Below, piece after piece: positions 1 through 13,100 of a DNA stretch of 64,000 nucleotides. Positions within the stretch are counted from its first letter, which is position 1; each line of letters begins with the position of its first letter. The position numbers and the translations under genes are program-made. This DNA is from Canna indica (Eukaryota > Streptophyta > Magnoliopsida > Zingiberales > Cannaceae): positions 560,501 through 624,500 of the forward strand of contig CP136895.1 of NCBI GenBank assembly GCA_034359265.1, read 5' to 3'. The notes below the pieces were generated by a model, which was not told the DNA's origin, ran no database searches, and saw nothing but the letters and a program-made list of their open reading frames with translations.

Positions 1-1650
1 GGTGGGGCAGCAGTCATGCGTGCTGTTCGACCCCTTTTCCGGCGAAGAGGCGATGTCTCGCCGATATCGGAGTCTGCGGGGGAGGTCGGAGGAGGGTTGG
101 CGGTGGTCGCCTGCGGCCGAGAGGGTCAGCCGGTGTGGATTCAAGCGGAGCGGGGAGGGCGGCATCGAGGCAGGGAGGTCGGGACAGGAGACGAGTGGGA
201 GTGTTTATTTTGATTTAATAATTTCGTTAATTAAGAAGATAGCTGTATCAAATGAAATAAAATTTAATTTATAAATTATTAGGATATTTTTGTAGTTGAT
301 CATAGAGTCGTCGGATCGAGTTGAGGTGAATACCAAAGTTATAGGTCTTTGCGTTCTGAACGCGATGGTTGTATCAGATTTCTGATCAGAGGTCGTCTAG
401 TGGGTCTTTTCAATGTTTCGGTGTTATTTGGTAGATGTGAGTTATTAATTCAGTTGATAAATAATTAAATAATATAGAATAGTGGTATTCTATGTTAGGT
501 GGTGATTTAGAGTATAGATAGTTGTATTGGGTGCGAGTTGACTCCTGTTGTAGCCGATGAATGTTGAATTGGTAAATTGACGATTTTATCCCTTGCCTCT
601 ACTTGCTTGATTTGCTTCTAAAATCCGTTGATCTCCTGTTGCATTATGTTGTTGAACATGTCATGTTGATAATTGCATGAGTCTGATTAGCCGTTATTCA
701 TTGATGATTATTGAGCATAATATTGTGCTAGGCATTGTGCACACTATTAGTGTTGTCATAAGTTGTAATTGCTAATATGAATTATTTTGGTTGCATCTTC
801 AGTTGATAGTTGTTGTAGCATTTATTGTTGTTAGCATTGTAGATCAGGTATGATGTGTCATGTAGTGAGATCTAGTCATCATGTTGATTATTGTTGTATC
901 AGTGATTGTTACTAGTATCATAGGTCAATTGTTGTTGACATACTGCATTATAACCGTTGTGGGCGCAAGCCCGTACATTGTTGATTTATTGCCCGAGGTG
1001 TATGGGTGGTGACACCGGTGATCACGAAACTTTCACTCGAGTTGCACGTACGGCGTCGCGCTGTTAGACGTCGACGGGCTCGTGTGCGGCGTCGCACTGT
1101 TAGACGTCGGCAGACTATCCTTGGATGGTCACACCTCTAGTTGGAGCGGGCTTGAGGTGCCACTCTCGAGGTGCGAGAGTGCGGGAAAACCCACTTGTCC
1201 ACTACGCTCTTGATTGGTGTGAGTTGCAGTAGTTGATAGGTGGAAGTGTCTTGTTGTTGACATGTTGCATTTTATTGCAGAGTCATTTATTGTTCCATTC
1301 GGTAGTATCATCACATCATGATTGTTGTCCTTATTATTGGCATATTGTTTCTCATACTCAGCTTTCCGCTGATGTTTGTTGTTTTTGCTTCAGATCTACA
1401 GGTTCGAGTGGTAACTGAGAAAGTCTAGTTAGATAGAGTAGATGAGGCAGACTTTGACATTAATTTCTGTAGAGATGTATAAATTTTCTTGAATAGCATT
1501 TTATTATTGTAATAGATATTATTCTAACGCAAGTGGTTGAGATTTATGTTGCAAGTTGTTATGAAGATTTTGGTGTGTTAGTTGATAGTTGGTTACGCTT
1601 TTTCTATGCGGTGTTCCTTATTTAGGGATGAACCTAGGCGGGGTGTAACA
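1..1650 (+). mobile_element. Gypsy-like LTR, 3' portion
   Basis: The stretch begins GC-rich (1-215), then becomes rich in TTGTTG words, and ends in GGGTGTAACA, a common 3' end of plant Gypsy (Tekay/Del-type) LTRs. No tRNA primer-binding site follows position 1650, so this is probably a 3' LTR or a solo LTR rather than a 5' LTR. Two copies of a roughly 34-bp GC-rich unit (about 1044-1077 and 1081-1114) share the core GTTAGACGTCG. No pol motif is visible. The left boundary lies outside the window or is not recognisable. The family assignment is inference from style and the terminal motif only. Confidence 0.45.
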
Positions 1651-3530
1651 CATATAGTTGTCCAATCTTATGTTAAAAATATTGTTTTATATATAGTAAA
1701 CAATGTGTTTCCAATTAAAAATTTCAAAGCATGTGTTAATGAATGAATGTAATATTAGTCTTATGTTAAAAATAGTAAGCATAAGCTCTATTTCTTCTTG
1801 CTATTTTAAGAATGCAGGTCAGCAGGTGTGGTATAATTAAAATTATATCTTAAAAACACTATAAAAAAAAAAAGTATCACCAAGGAATTAAATACGTTGA
1901 CAATAGTTAAAAATCTTTTGGTAATTAATACTATTACCAACGAATATTTCAATATCTATTGGTATTATTGGTACATGATATATTTGCAGGTTGATAATTT
2001 TATCGATAATATATCAACAAATGATATATTTATTCGTAATGAATTATTGGTGAAAATCGATTTTCTTGCGGTGAAATTTTTTTTGTAACATAATCACTGC
2101 GAGGTATAAACGTACACAAAATTTAAACGCACAAGACGCATTTGTAAGCATGCATAAATATGAAATTAAACACACGAAGCGCTATAATTAGAGATGAAAT
2201 TCAAGAGTTACTAATGTCTAATCACTGAACTCCCAGTGTATCAATGATTAAAATTATATCTCGGGGAAGAAGCTTAGGATTCTAATTTTAATATTATTAA
2301 TAATGAAATAGCTGATCCAATGTAGAAGATGATAAATAAATAGTTATTATTAATTTGGTCCCCTGGCGAGTGCGTTCACGAGTCATGACCGAATTGACCG
2401 AGACTCATCAACTACCTGCTCCAACTGACCACCATTTTTAGCATGACATGCTCTCGTCTTTTTGCCAATTTCTCTATTGGGAAAATGGAGCAGGGCGATA
2501 TATATCATATATGTCGATTTTTACAAGTGTAAATATATCGTGTCTTGGTATATAACGATCTGTTAATTACAAAGCGCGACAAACGTACTCATATGATTGC
2601 GTAGGTCCTGTTTGCCGGGCCATCGATTATTGTTTATTTTGTCGCGGACTTAATTATCTGAGGCTACTTAATTAATTAGTGTTTGTGCATTTAAATATCA
2701 CTTTCTTATGTTCCGTGATTAATTACCGTAAGCTTTCACCTCATGCTAAATTGGCAACAGATAACTATTTATGACATCGGATCAGTCTAAATAAAATGAG
2801 CCACTAGTGGGCCGGGCCTCGCAGACACCCCAAACCCGGCCTAGTTAGTGTGGGTGTCGTCTAACCCGACCCAAACTAGATCCGATCGTGCTATATATAT
2901 GTTGACCCAAATTTGTTTTTAATCAATCGCTGCACACATTATATATAACATTAGAGATATTAAAATATAAGTTGTTGACTTCCTGAAGCAAGGGTGACGT
3001 GGCCTTCGTGTTTTATGATCGGGCGCTACCGGAACTGCAAAGATACTTCGACGCTCAACTAAAAATGAATCTCAAATAATGAGCATGAAATTAGAATTAG
3101 ATATAATACTCGATGTGCATCGTGTTTGTTTATAGTACAGGTTGGACAAGAATATCTTGCGTTATTTTGTGATAAATACCATGAATGGGTCGATGCTTTT
3201 ATCCCGAATATGATGAGGTTATTATTGTCGAATTCCTGAAAATAAATTAAGAACGTGAGTATTCTTATATGGTCGGGGTGGAACCCTGAGTTAGGTTATA
3301 GTTGTTTTGACTTAAGTTTGATTCATGAGTGTGGACGTTTGTAGATCTCATCCGATTCAGCTCAAAGAGTTAGTTTAGTCCAAAATATATTTTAAAAACT
3401 AGGATAAAGGGTAAGTAAAAAAAAATAATACAAATAAACAAACTAAAATTTGATATTGTAAGAGTAGTATTTTAGATATTGTATATACTTGTGCAACAAT
3501 CTGCTTGACTTGGTCAAAAATGAAAAAAAT
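1651..3530. other. Intergenic, AT-rich, no gene seen
   Basis: No coding exon, RNA gene or bounded transposon is recognised here. A GC-richer patch around 2810-2880 (GTGGGCCGGGCC near its start) looks like decayed repeat DNA, but no terminal repeats were found. Confidence 0.4.
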
Positions 3531-3617
3531 TGGGGTGAGAGAGTCTCGAACTCTCGACCTCAGGATTACTCAAAGAAGCTATGAGACCTACGCGCTAGCC
3601 AACTGCGCCACCACCCC
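3531..3617 (-). tRNA. trnM-CAU: tRNA-Met(CAU), elongator, with intron
   Basis: Read on the minus strand, the seven-base acceptor GGGGTGG (3611-3617) pairs with TCACCCC (3532-3538), leaving discriminator A at 3531. The D-arm GCGC...GCGC, the anticodon loop CTCATAA and the T-arm GAGAG-TTCGAGA-CTCTC are all present. The loop is interrupted after the base following CAT by a 13-base intron (GCTTCTTTGAGTA), as expected for plant elongator tRNA-Met, one of the two plant tRNA species that normally carry introns. The mature tRNA would be 74 nt. No CCA is encoded, which also fits a nuclear gene. It stands alone and looks functional. Confidence 0.95.
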
Positions 3618-4368
3618 TTTCCACGTTATCTCTGACAATTTAATATTTTATAAAACTTCCACCATGTACCTACTTTCCAACTAGTTGCTATATTTATATT
3701 GAATTAAGGCTTCGTGAATAATTTCATAGGGTCAGTTTATGCATCCAGATCCAGGACGGTAAGAATACTGATGGCAAATACCAAGGAAAGCAAACTTGGT
3801 GCATGCAAACTTGGCTTTGAGTCTTTAACCGGGGACATATTTGTTGATTGACCGCAGAGCGGGGTTGCACCAATTTGGAGAAATTGACAGAAAAAAGTAT
3901 CAAGAAATCTATGGGCCTCGATCCATCTGCATGAGGAAATGTCACGTCAGCACGTTGTCGATACTCGATAGGCGAGCGAGAGCAACAGAGCTGATGTGAT
4001 TTCCCACCCGAAATTCCACGCTATTGTTTGCGTATTGACCGAATATGAAACTAAATAAGCTAGCATTAGGCATTAGCAACAACGTGCTGTTTGACCCGAG
4101 GAAGACCCGGGTAGATTTCCACCGGACCGCCACGCGTCCTGCCTTCTCCAATAGCAGGCCGGGTACATCGCGGTGCGGCGAGCGGCCGTGTAGAGGAGAA
4201 GCGCCAAACCAAGTGGGGCAGCTCTTGACCGACGCGTCTCGGTCAGAATTTGCCGACGGCTTGGCTTTGGCTACATGCACTGCACTGCGCTGCACCCCAC
4301 CACCACGTGTTCGAATTCGAATACATTCTCTCTTTTGTCTACAGTAATAATGACATCCAAGCTGATGG

Positions 4369-4413
<45 letters not shown>
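4369..4413. repeat. (ATC)n microsatellite
   Basis: About 15 uninterrupted trinucleotide units. In one frame it reads as a run of histidines, which is an artefact and not a gene. Confidence 0.95.
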
Positions 4414-4414
<1 letters not shown>

Positions 4415-5680
4415 CCTCTCTGTCCTGCTTTATTCCCAGAACTGGCTTCTAATCCTCATCTTTAAATATCTTAATGATGATTAAGTTGCCGCAATCTCAT
4501 ACAGTGAGCTGGAAGCATCCATCCATTCTACTTCTACTACTAGTTAATGATGCGTGTTAATTAATAATCATGTTTCACATGTCACCTTCGCATTCAATTC
4601 ACGCTCTCTCCTTTCTTTTCTTCTCCATTTGGTTAACAATTTAATAACTAGCTAACTAGTGTTATTGAACCGGTCATTAGCTGAAGTAAGAATATGGACG
4701 TGACTAGCTTTTTGGACCCGTTGAACAGGGTGCGAAAACATTCCTACTCATGAATTAGACTCATATCGAATCAACTATGACTTAGCTCGAGGGCTTCACC
4801 TGGCTAAATAAGAATATCAATATCTCACATTTATCACCACCGCTATCAACGATTCCATCATGTGCCGAGTTTTTTCCCCTATTTTTTCAGAGAAAGTCGC
4901 ATTGTTATGGTTTTACACTCTCCCGCCCGCCAGAATTCGTACACACCTTTCGGGAGATTTTCTAAGGTGTTTGTCAACCTGTTCTTGTTTCGAATTTATT
5001 GTGAGAATGATGATTCCCTCCATTATATCAACCAGGGACAAAATAAACCATTAAGAAAATATCCGAAGAGATTCAACGTTGTAGTCATGAAGATCCCACG
5101 TCGAGATGTATTTTAACAAGCACGGCTTAAAGTCTTGTTTAATTTGTTTGCGGACGAAATAGCTTTGTCCAAGTCAATGACCATGGACGAAGAGCTTGAT
5201 CGACGTACCAAAGAAGTCGACGAATCATTAGAGCTCGTCACGAAGTCCTCGGATTCCGATCAAGCTCGGAGGTTTAGACTGGAGTAACTCTTTGGGTCTG
5301 GCTCCAAAAATATCCCTACTCATGAACCAAACTCAGATCGAAACAACTACAACTTAATCCGGAGACTCCATCCGGCCAAATAATAATATCAACACCCTAT
5401 ATTTATAATCAGATATTTGACAATAATGAGCCCGCAATGTAAGAGATAATAATCATTAACTCATTCAAGATATATCCTCCAAAATTATGCGAGATATCCT
5501 CATTGCACACTCAAATTTATCTTATAAAATAAGCACAACACACAAATAAAATATACTCTCTATTTCAATTTTCATACCATGTCATTTGAAATTTTCTCTC
5601 ACTCGAACATCAAAGTGTTATCATCATCCGAGCTGCATTGGATCAGTAGACGCAAAGACTTACATCATTCGGAATTCAGA

Positions 5681-5682
<2 letters not shown>

Positions 5683-5755
<73 letters not shown>
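5683..5755. repeat. (AT)n microsatellite
   Basis: About 36 AT units in a row. The self-complementary tract lies about 920 bases upstream of the MYC2-like start codon. Confidence 0.95.
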
Positions 5756-5761
<6 letters not shown>

Positions 5762-6028
5762 AACGCACCGTTACAGCATAATTTTGGTAACATTAGTTCC
5801 TGAAAAATATAAAGTTGAGTTTTGTTTCCACAAATTCTAGCACACATCCGCAGCCAATGGAATGAAATGGGTCATCTTCTCGTGCCGCTAGCTAGCACTT
5901 GGCGTACCGTCTCTCCGTTCTCTCCCTCTCTCACCCACTCGCTTAATTAGCATTTAATAAATATAATGTGTAAAAGATTAATTCGAAAAAGATCTCCCAA
6001 CCTTATCGCATGGCGAAGGCCTCTTCGC

Positions 6029-6034
6029 CACGTG
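6029..6034 (+). promoter_or_regulatory. G-box CACGTG upstream of the MYC2-like gene
   Basis: A perfect palindromic G-box in the context GCCACGTGACG, about 640 bases before the start codon. MYC2-type bHLH proteins bind G-boxes, so autoregulation is possible, but this is inference from one hexamer. Confidence 0.4.
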
Positions 6035-6316
6035 ACGACAAGATCGATCCAAAACGTCGCTTTCCTCCCGATACAAGCGAGGAAAACGTGCAGCTGCCAC
6101 CACCACCCACTCCAAGTCTCCAACAGCTCTTCTCTTGGCCACATCCGCAGAATATATTGCATGCGCTCATCCATTCCCAATTAAAATAATATTATTACTA
6201 ATGGCAGAAGGCAGTAGGAAGCATCCAGTTGCGTTACCTTTTCTACATCGTGGGACCCTCCTCCCTCTCCACGACGTGGCGGCCAATCAAAATAAATCCC
6301 CTTTTTTATTTTTTTC

Positions 6317-6323
6317 TATAAAT
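6317..6323 (+). promoter_or_regulatory. Candidate TATA box of the MYC2-like gene
   Basis: TATAAAT within TTCTATAAATTAATTT, about 350 bases before the start codon. If used, transcription would begin near 6350 and give a leader of about 320 bases with several upstream ATGs. A TATA-poor start nearer the gene is also possible. Confidence 0.35.
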
Positions 6324-6503
6324 TAATTTCACGATTTTTTTTTTCTCTCCTCCTTTGATTCCAATGCGATGCTTATCCGGTCGAGTCAGTGTCGCTATCG
6401 ACTCCCAATGCCAGCATGCCACTGAGAAAAAGGAGAGAAGAAATGTAATAATTACCAATTACCCGTGAGTAAATTCTGATGCATCGCCGACGGGTTAATC
6501 AAA

Positions 6504-6677
6504 ATGTCAGGAGAATTAGAGGAGGAGATTAACTCGGCAAAAGCGAAGCCTTCCGAGAAACAACGTCACGCACGGTATTCTTTTGCGTCTCTTTCTATAT
6601 CGCCTTCTTCGTCTTTCCACGCCTTGTATCAGCCGCGCTTCCAGCTTGGACTCCACTCGCCGAGGAGAGAGGGATGA
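6504..6677 (+). promoter_or_regulatory. Leader ORF (57 codons) overlapping the MYC2-like start
   Basis: An ATG at 6504 opens a 57-codon frame that ends in TGA at 6675-6677. The stop overlaps the main start codon at 6674 as ATGA, in another frame. The context AAAATGT has an A at -3. If the leader includes 6504, ribosomes translating this frame would have to reinitiate or leak past it to make MYC2. The peptide resembles no family I know. It is a translational-control candidate, not a demonstrated gene. Confidence 0.35.
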
Positions 6678-8734
6678 ACCTGTGGGCGGACGACAACGCC
6701 TCCGTCATGGATGCCTTCATGGGCTCCGCCGACCTCCAGAGCTTCCCCTGGGCGCCTCCTCCCCTCACTCCCCCCCAGCCGTCCTCCGCTGCTGCACCGC
6801 TGCCGGCCTCCCCTGCGCCCGTGTACTTCAGCCAGGAGACGCTCCAGCAGCGGCTGCAGTCGCTCATAGAGGGGGCGCGGGAAACCTGGACCTACGGCAT
6901 CTTCTGGCAGTCGTCGGTGGACGCCGCCACCGGGACTTCGCTTCTTGGCTGGGGGGACGGCTACTACAAGGGCTGCGAGGAGAACAAGCGGAAGCAGCGG
7001 GGCGCGACTGCCGCCTCCGCCGCGGAGCAGGAGTACCGGAAGCGGGTCTTGCGGGAGCTTAACTCGCTCATCTCCGGCGGTGGGCCGTCGGCGTCGGACG
7101 AGGCCGTCGATGAGGAGGTCACCGACACCGAGTGGTTTTTTCTTGTCTCCATGACCCAGTCCTTCGTCAACGGAAACGGGCTTCCGGGTCAGGCACTCTA
7201 CGCCGGCTCACCGTCCTGGATTGCCGGAGCCGGACGCCTCGCTGCGGCGCCCTGCGAGCGAGCGCGCCAGGCGCAGCTCTTCGGGCTCCAGACTATGGCC
7301 TGCATCCCCGTCGGATCCGGCGTGCTCGAGCTTGGTTCCACCGACGCCATCTTCCACAACCCTGATATCATGGGCAAGATCCGCGCCCTGTTCAACTTCA
7401 ACACGCCCCCATCCGCAGCCGCCGCTGCATCGCCCTGGCTCACACCGCAATCTGCTGCTGCTGCAACTCCAGCCGCGGACCAGGGCGAAAGCGATCCGTC
7501 GTTGCTCTGGCTCACAGATCCGTCCGCGATCGAGGTCAAGGACTCCGTTTCCGTCAACGCCGACACCTCTGCCGCAAAACCCCCAATCCAATTCGAGAAC
7601 AACCCCAGCTCCAGTATCCTCGCCGAAAACCCTAGCTCTTCGATCCAGACCCAGAAACCCCCCAACCATCATCATCTGCAACAGCCGCAGCATCAGAGCA
7701 GCAGCAGTAATCCGCAGAATCAATCGTTCTTCTCCAAAGAGCTCAATTTCGCGGAATTCGCCTCGAACGGCTCCGCCGTGTTGAAGCCGGAGTCCAGGGA
7801 AATTCTAAATTTTGCCGGAAACAAGAGGAATTCCTCGCCAGCCCCAGTAGCCGGCAGCCTTTTCTCGCACCACCAAGCCGCCGCCGCCGCCGTTGCAGCC
7901 GCCGCCGCCCCTGTGGTGGACGACAAGAACAAGAGATCCAACGGGGCGATATCCAGCGTGACCAATAACGATGAGACGATGTTCTCTTTCTCATCAGCTC
8001 CGTCAAGACCACCCTCCAATGGTCAATTGAGGCCTTCCGGAGGCGGCGGCGGGATTCCCGATGGGCCCGATTCGGATCAGTCTGACCTCGACGCCTCTGC
8101 GCGGGAGGTGGAGAGCAGCCGGGTGGTGGAACCAGAGAAGCGGCCGAAGAAGCGAGGCCGGAAGCCTGCCAATGGCCGCGAGGAGCCCCTCAACCACGTG
8201 GAAGCCGAGCGGCAACGCAGGGAGAAGCTCAACCAGCGGTTCTACGCTCTGCGCGCCGTAGTCCCCAACGTGTCCAAGATGGACAAAGCCTCCCTCCTCG
8301 GCGATGCCGTCTCTTACATCGAAGAACTCCGGTCAAAGCTCCAAGCTTTGGAGGTAGACAACGAGGAGATGCAAGCACAGGTCGAAACCCTGAAAAAGGA
8401 GCAAGCTTCCGCCCCTGCCCGGTCATCGGAGTACAATCTCAAGGCAATCAATGGCGGAGGCTGGTGCCACGGAGTGGAGATGGAAGTGAAGATCCTCGGA
8501 TTCGAGGCCATGATAAGATTACAATGCCAAAGAAGGAATCACCCAGCAGCGAGGCTGATGGGTGCGCTCCAAGACCTCGACCTCGAAGTGCATTACGCCA
8601 GCGTGTCGGTGGTGAAGGACCTCATGATACAGCAGGCGACCGTGAAGATGTCGAGCAGGGTTTACACGCAGGAGCAGCTCAACGCCGCTCTCTACTCTCG
8701 ATTGGCCGCTGAGGCAGCAGCAATCAGGAGATGA
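6674..8734 (+). CDS. MYC2: MYC2-like bHLH transcription factor (jasmonate signalling)
   Basis: A single-exon gene of 686 codons. The bHLH-MYC_N region (about residues 56-230) begins [18 protein letters not shown] and carries the JAZ-interacting stretch and an acidic activation segment ([14 protein letters not shown]). A low-complexity linker follows (His/Gln runs, an alanine-rich stretch near residues 398-415). The basic HLH starts at residue 506 with [19 protein letters not shown]508, E512 and R516 are the E-box/G-box contacting residues. A nuclear-type basic patch RPKKRGRK precedes it, and an ACT-like C-terminal domain closes the protein. MYC2-class proteins are nuclear jasmonate-response activators repressed by JAZ proteins. 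The absence of introns and the length fit the MYC2/3/4 group. The exact orthologue (MYC2, MYC3 or MYC4) cannot be settled here. Confidence 0.95.
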   Translation: MNLWADDNASVMDAFMGSADLQSFPWAPPPLTPPQPSSAAAPLPASPAPVYFSQETLQQRLQSLIEGARETWTYGIFWQSSVDAATGTSLLGWGDGYYKGCEENKRKQRGATAASAAEQEYRKRVLRELNSLISGGGPSASDEAVDEEVTDTEWFFLVSMTQSFVNGNGLPGQALYAGSPSWIAGAGRLAAAPCERARQAQLFGLQTMACIPVGSGVLELGSTDAIFHNPDIMGKIRALFNFNTPPSAAAAASPWLTPQSAAAATPAADQGESDPSLLWLTDPSAIEVKDSVSVNADTSAAKPPIQFENNPSSSILAENPSSSIQTQKPPNHHHLQQPQHQSSSSNPQNQSFFSKELNFAEFASNGSAVLKPESREILNFAGNKRNSSPAPVAGSLFSHHQAAAAAVAAAAAPVVDDKNKRSNGAISSVTNNDETMFSFSSAPSRPPSNGQLRPSGGGGGIPDGPDSDQSDLDASAREVESSRVVEPEKRPKKRGRKPANGREEPLNHVEAERQRREKLNQRFYALRAVVPNVSKMDKASLLGDAVSYIEELRSKLQALEVDNEEMQAQVETLKKEQASAPARSSEYNLKAINGGGWCHGVEMEVKILGFEAMIRLQCQRRNHPAARLMGALQDLDLEVHYASVSVVKDLMIQQATVKMSSRVYTQEQLNAALYSRLAAEAAAIRR

Positions 8735-10158
8735 CTTCTTCTTGTTATCAATTTGAGGACAAGCAATTTTGATGAGGATTGCAAGCTCCATTTGGCTTTC
8801 TTGTATGTTGTTGGCCGGCAAGGAGGAGCTTTTCGATCATCTTGAATCAGTCATGCACTATGGTATACTACTAGATATATGAATTGTGCTTCCCTAGAAC
8901 TGCAGCAGCATTAATTAGATTGTGGCAACCTCTGCAAGAGATGAACCTTGTTGTTTCGTGATTAATTAGCATGTTGGTATATATATATATCAAGTAGTGT
9001 AATGTACATGTAAATACATTGCACATCTAGTAGACAGTGCAAGGAATCTTAATCTTATTCTGTTCGATAATGGCTGTGTGTGTTGTGCTTATCATCATCC
9101 CCTTCATTCTTCTATTCATGCAAATTTCTTACTTGCATGCATAATTGCATATGCTAGATCTTGAAATTCTTATAATTTTGACCGGTAGTAGGAGGAAGGA
9201 TTGACGTCATTACTAATTAAAGACGTTCTTTTCAACCCGTGCATTTGATCATTTCTGCATTGTGTTGTCTCAAGATAAGCATGCTTAACATGCCAAGATT
9301 ACTCTTAACATGTGTATTTAAAGAATGACATGTGGTCATTTGACGAGGGTTAATTTGACTCCCTCACAACATCAACATCAACATCATGATCATACAAGAG
9401 AGTAAACGGATCATTATCATAAGAGAGTAAACGGACGGATGAAAAAGGAGGACAGTGCAGAAACCATTAACCGCGCGCTTAGATTCTCTTTGACGTACGT
9501 GTTAAAAATACTGGACACTGAACAGAAAATTGGCTAACTGTTCAACATTTTGGCCAAAGTCACCTCAGTCTTTCCAATCACAACAGTATGACTGTACTAG
9601 TGTCATCTTGGTTGATGGTGCTGAGTGTTATTACGTACTTTGCTGGTGGGAAACAAGGTCAGGTGACTCAGCATCCATGGCCGCCGTAAGAAGATGTATT
9701 ATCAGCAGGCAATTTTTGCAAAGTAAAGAGAGAAGTAGCAGCAATCAGTCATATCAAACACACTGAGTAATGTGCAGTCCAGAGAAAGCGCAATATATAT
9801 GAGGCGACGTATTGTTACTTTTATATATGCTGGGCCAAGCATGCCGTGTGCTATACAAATTTGGCGATGAGTGCTGATCATTTCTTGTTTTATCATTTTC
9901 GATCTTTTTTGCACAATGGAAAAAATTAATACAACGTCACGTGAATTCTTTCAAGTTCCTACCAAAAGAAAAAGTAACAAATCGAATCATGCAATTCTTG
10001 ATTCTGATGCAGTGACGATTGCTTCTAGCATCAGCAGCATTTTACAATAACCAGCGGGAATACTTAGCTGAATAATTTGGTAGAAGACATCAGCGTCGCA
10101 AAATTGTTCCTCTCACTCATCTTCAGTAAATTAAAAGTTTATGCTGTTCTATTAGTCT
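8735..10158. other. Intergenic between MYC2-like and IMPDH genes
   Basis: Contains the 3' untranslated region of the MYC2-like gene (roughly the first 300 bases) and, at the right end, that of the minus-strand IMPDH gene, so the two genes converge. I see no gene, tRNA or bounded transposon in between. Confidence 0.5.
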
Positions 10159-13100
10159 TCAAAAGAATTTCTTTTCATATGAAACCAAGCCATGAACTCC
10201 TCCTTCCACCTGTGCTGCCCCTGTTCGGACCTGAAAAAGAAGATAGCGAGAATCAATATTTCTTAGAGCAACTAAATATCATTTAGAACATTGATGGAAA
10301 CTAATGATCACGAGATTTGCTGGAATATTACACTGTAGCATATTTCTTATTGTGCAATCATTTTAGAGACCTGACCATGCTTGGCTAGATAATCCATTAG
10401 TATTACTGTATATGCAATTATGCATACAAGTACATAACTGCATATGGACAAATATGCAGAGCTTGAACTAGTATACATTCAGAAAGTTTCTCTTTTTTCA
10501 TACAGAAAGTTGTTAAAGTTTAGCAAATAAAAGAGAATAGATTTAGAGCCATTAAACAGGAAATGAACAGGGTGGATCCCTTCCATGATATGATCACCTC
10601 ATCTACATGCCAGGTAAATGACAAAGAATGGTTTTGGGATACAACAAAATCATCTTGTTGAATTCATGGCTCAAAACCATCCAAATAAAGTTAGAGCATA
10701 TGTAGTCAGCATAACTAGATCAAGATTGAAGTCTCTGTGAAACCACTGTGCCCACATCAAACCCTGGAAACACTCATATATGCATGTATTGCCTGTACAT
10801 GTCAATGGAGGGACAGAAGCAAAAATAAAAGAGAAAGATGAATGAGATTATAAAAACTGCATGCCCATATTTAGGTCATTGAGGGTGCTTCACATACTGC
10901 AAGCAGATGAAACAAGAAACTATATCATAAATTTATCACTACAATCACCAAAAGGATCCCTTAAGGGTCGGAGGGGGCGGGTCAGGTGGACAACTGAAGG
11001 CAAAGTGCAAATATCTGCGCCTTTGTCCAGCATTCTCTTAGCTCATGAATTTGGAATTTAAAAAAATGCATGTGCTAGCCAAGCTTCATTAATATCCTTA
11101 TAAGTAAAAGAAGGCAGGAAAATCAAATCCAAAAAATCAAGCCCCAGAATCATTGAGCATCAGTTTATTAACGTGAAACAAATTGAAAGTTCAAAAAAAT
11201 TGGATGATACCTCAAATCTTAGGATCTCTGAATGTAACAAGTCACGGGCTGATTGCAAGGATGATGCACCAAGATCCTGAAAACCTTGCTTCACTGCTTG
11301 CATTGTGTAAGGAATAAACTTCAATACAGAGCCCTTGTCCGCTACAGAACCAACAACTCCCTGAGCAACCTTAAGCTTTAGCTTGTCACCCAAGTAGCGA
11401 GCATCACTACCCTTTGTCATAGCTTCAAGAGAACCCATGCCCCTATACTTCTTGACTCGGTGACCATTCTGGAAAAGCAGACATTGGATTAAAATAGTAG
11501 AAGGGGAAGTCTTAGCCAACAAATCATATTTGTTTGAATTTCAACAGAGATGTTAGATATTAAAAGAAAAAAAAAATCTGCCTATTAGGTGGAGCTAAGA
11601 TGTATAAACTAAAAAGACATTATTATGATCTAGTAGAAAACAGCAGCATGCCTGCAAAGTCTTTTTTTTACAAGGTTCTGATGGCAACAGGGATTTATAA
11701 AATATTCCAATCTGTTCATTGAATGAATAAGTAGGCGAGCTACTGGAAAAAAGTTTAGTGAATATGCTCTTGTCATGGACTAACAGCAAGTTATAGCACC
11801 GCTTTTGGGAACCTAATCACCTTGTGCTAGACAAAGGACCATAAAATATTCTACTAATAGTATGTATTTGCAATGTTAGAAGTGGTCATAAAAATTACAA
11901 TATGAAGACTATTAAGTAAAGAAAAAGTTAATCAAAATTACAACAAAAAAAGCTTTCTTCCCTTATAAAATATAACTTAATAATTACAGAAAAACTGTGG
12001 TTTAACATAAATTCAAAAATTCAAGTAATCTAGCAAAGAACCATAAGAAACAATCTGGTCTACATGAATAATATCATTATTCAAGCCATCAGAACAAATA
12101 ATGCATGGATAATACACTAATTAGGTCATAGGCTGAAGGCGAACCTAATGGCCAAGTAGTTTGTGCTCCTCGTAAGGAGGTTCTCTGAAATTCCTTAAAT
12201 CTAGGGACCACTAGCTATTTGATTTTGTTAAATTTTGATTGGATGACCAACTTTCCCAAAAGTTTAGACTATTAGAAAAGCAACCAAGCTATGCATTTAT
12301 ATTCTTAACACTCCCCCTTAGATGTGGTTGGCTAAACTTGAGGAGATTGGCACCAACCCAACACATAGATTGACTTAATTTAACCAGGTGTATTTTTTTA
12401 TTGACGCTAGCAGGATTTGAACTCATGACCAACTTTCCTAAAAGCTTAAGCTATTAGGAAAGCAAACAATCTATTTATATTCTTAACAAATTCTTAAAGT
12501 AGTTTACTATACTTGGGCCCAAAAGAAAAAAAAACCTATACAATGAACAAGCATGAACACTGTAGACTCAATCAAGTGAGAAAACTAGAATGCATAATAT
12601 TGCTGCTTTTAGGCAAGAATAAGGAATGTGTCATAAACACTATATGTGTGCATGTAGTAATGATACCACAGAATGTTGCAAAATATTGGACGGCTGGCAC
12701 AAATAACAAAGACCAAGAATGTGTCCACATTTGAATTGCATTGGGTCGTTTACCCGAAATACTATCATCTACTAAACTTGATCATTGTAAACAATTTTGA
12801 AATTTAAAAAGTTATCCAAGGATGTCAATGGAACATGATGATTTGTTATTTTCAAGAAAACATGATATGTCCACAATAAATTTGTTTAAGGTTCTAAGCA
12901 AAGATGTTTTTCATCTAAAGTCCATGTCTTGGAGATTCATACCAGATACTCATAAACTCCAGGAGCTTCACTGCTGCCAGCTAGAAAACTACCCATCATA
13001 ACAGTGGAAGCTCCTAGAACCAAAGCTTTAACAATGTGTCCTGAATTTGAAATCCCACCATCAGCAATAACAGGCACATCATGGTCCTTTGCAAAAGAAG

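Larger units (their letters stand above)
3618..6310. other. Intergenic with simple repeats and a diverged direct repeat
   Basis: No gene is recognised. The stretch holds an ATC trinucleotide tract (4369-4413), an AT dinucleotide tract (5683-5755) and two diverged direct copies of a roughly 100-bp segment at about 4735-4850 and 5305-5410, sharing 'CCTACTCATGAA' and a similar sequence after it. The right end (about 5950-6310) is the upstream region of the MYC2-like gene. Confidence 0.5.

Noticed and set aside
1044..1114. Possible CRISPR-like or regulatory repeat pair
   Set aside because: Only two adjacent diverged units inside an LTR, in a plant genome; nothing supports an array.
4275..4484. 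ORF with a long histidine (or serine or methionine) run
   Set aside because: It is an ATC microsatellite read in three frames; no coding signal outside the repeat.
5579..5847. ORFs with a long Tyr-Ile run on both strands
   Set aside because: Produced by the AT dinucleotide tract.
7198..8019. Long antisense ORFs within the MYC2-like gene
   Set aside because: GC-rich coding DNA gives long shadow frames; no conserved motif, while the sense frame has a complete MYC_N-bHLH-ACT layout.
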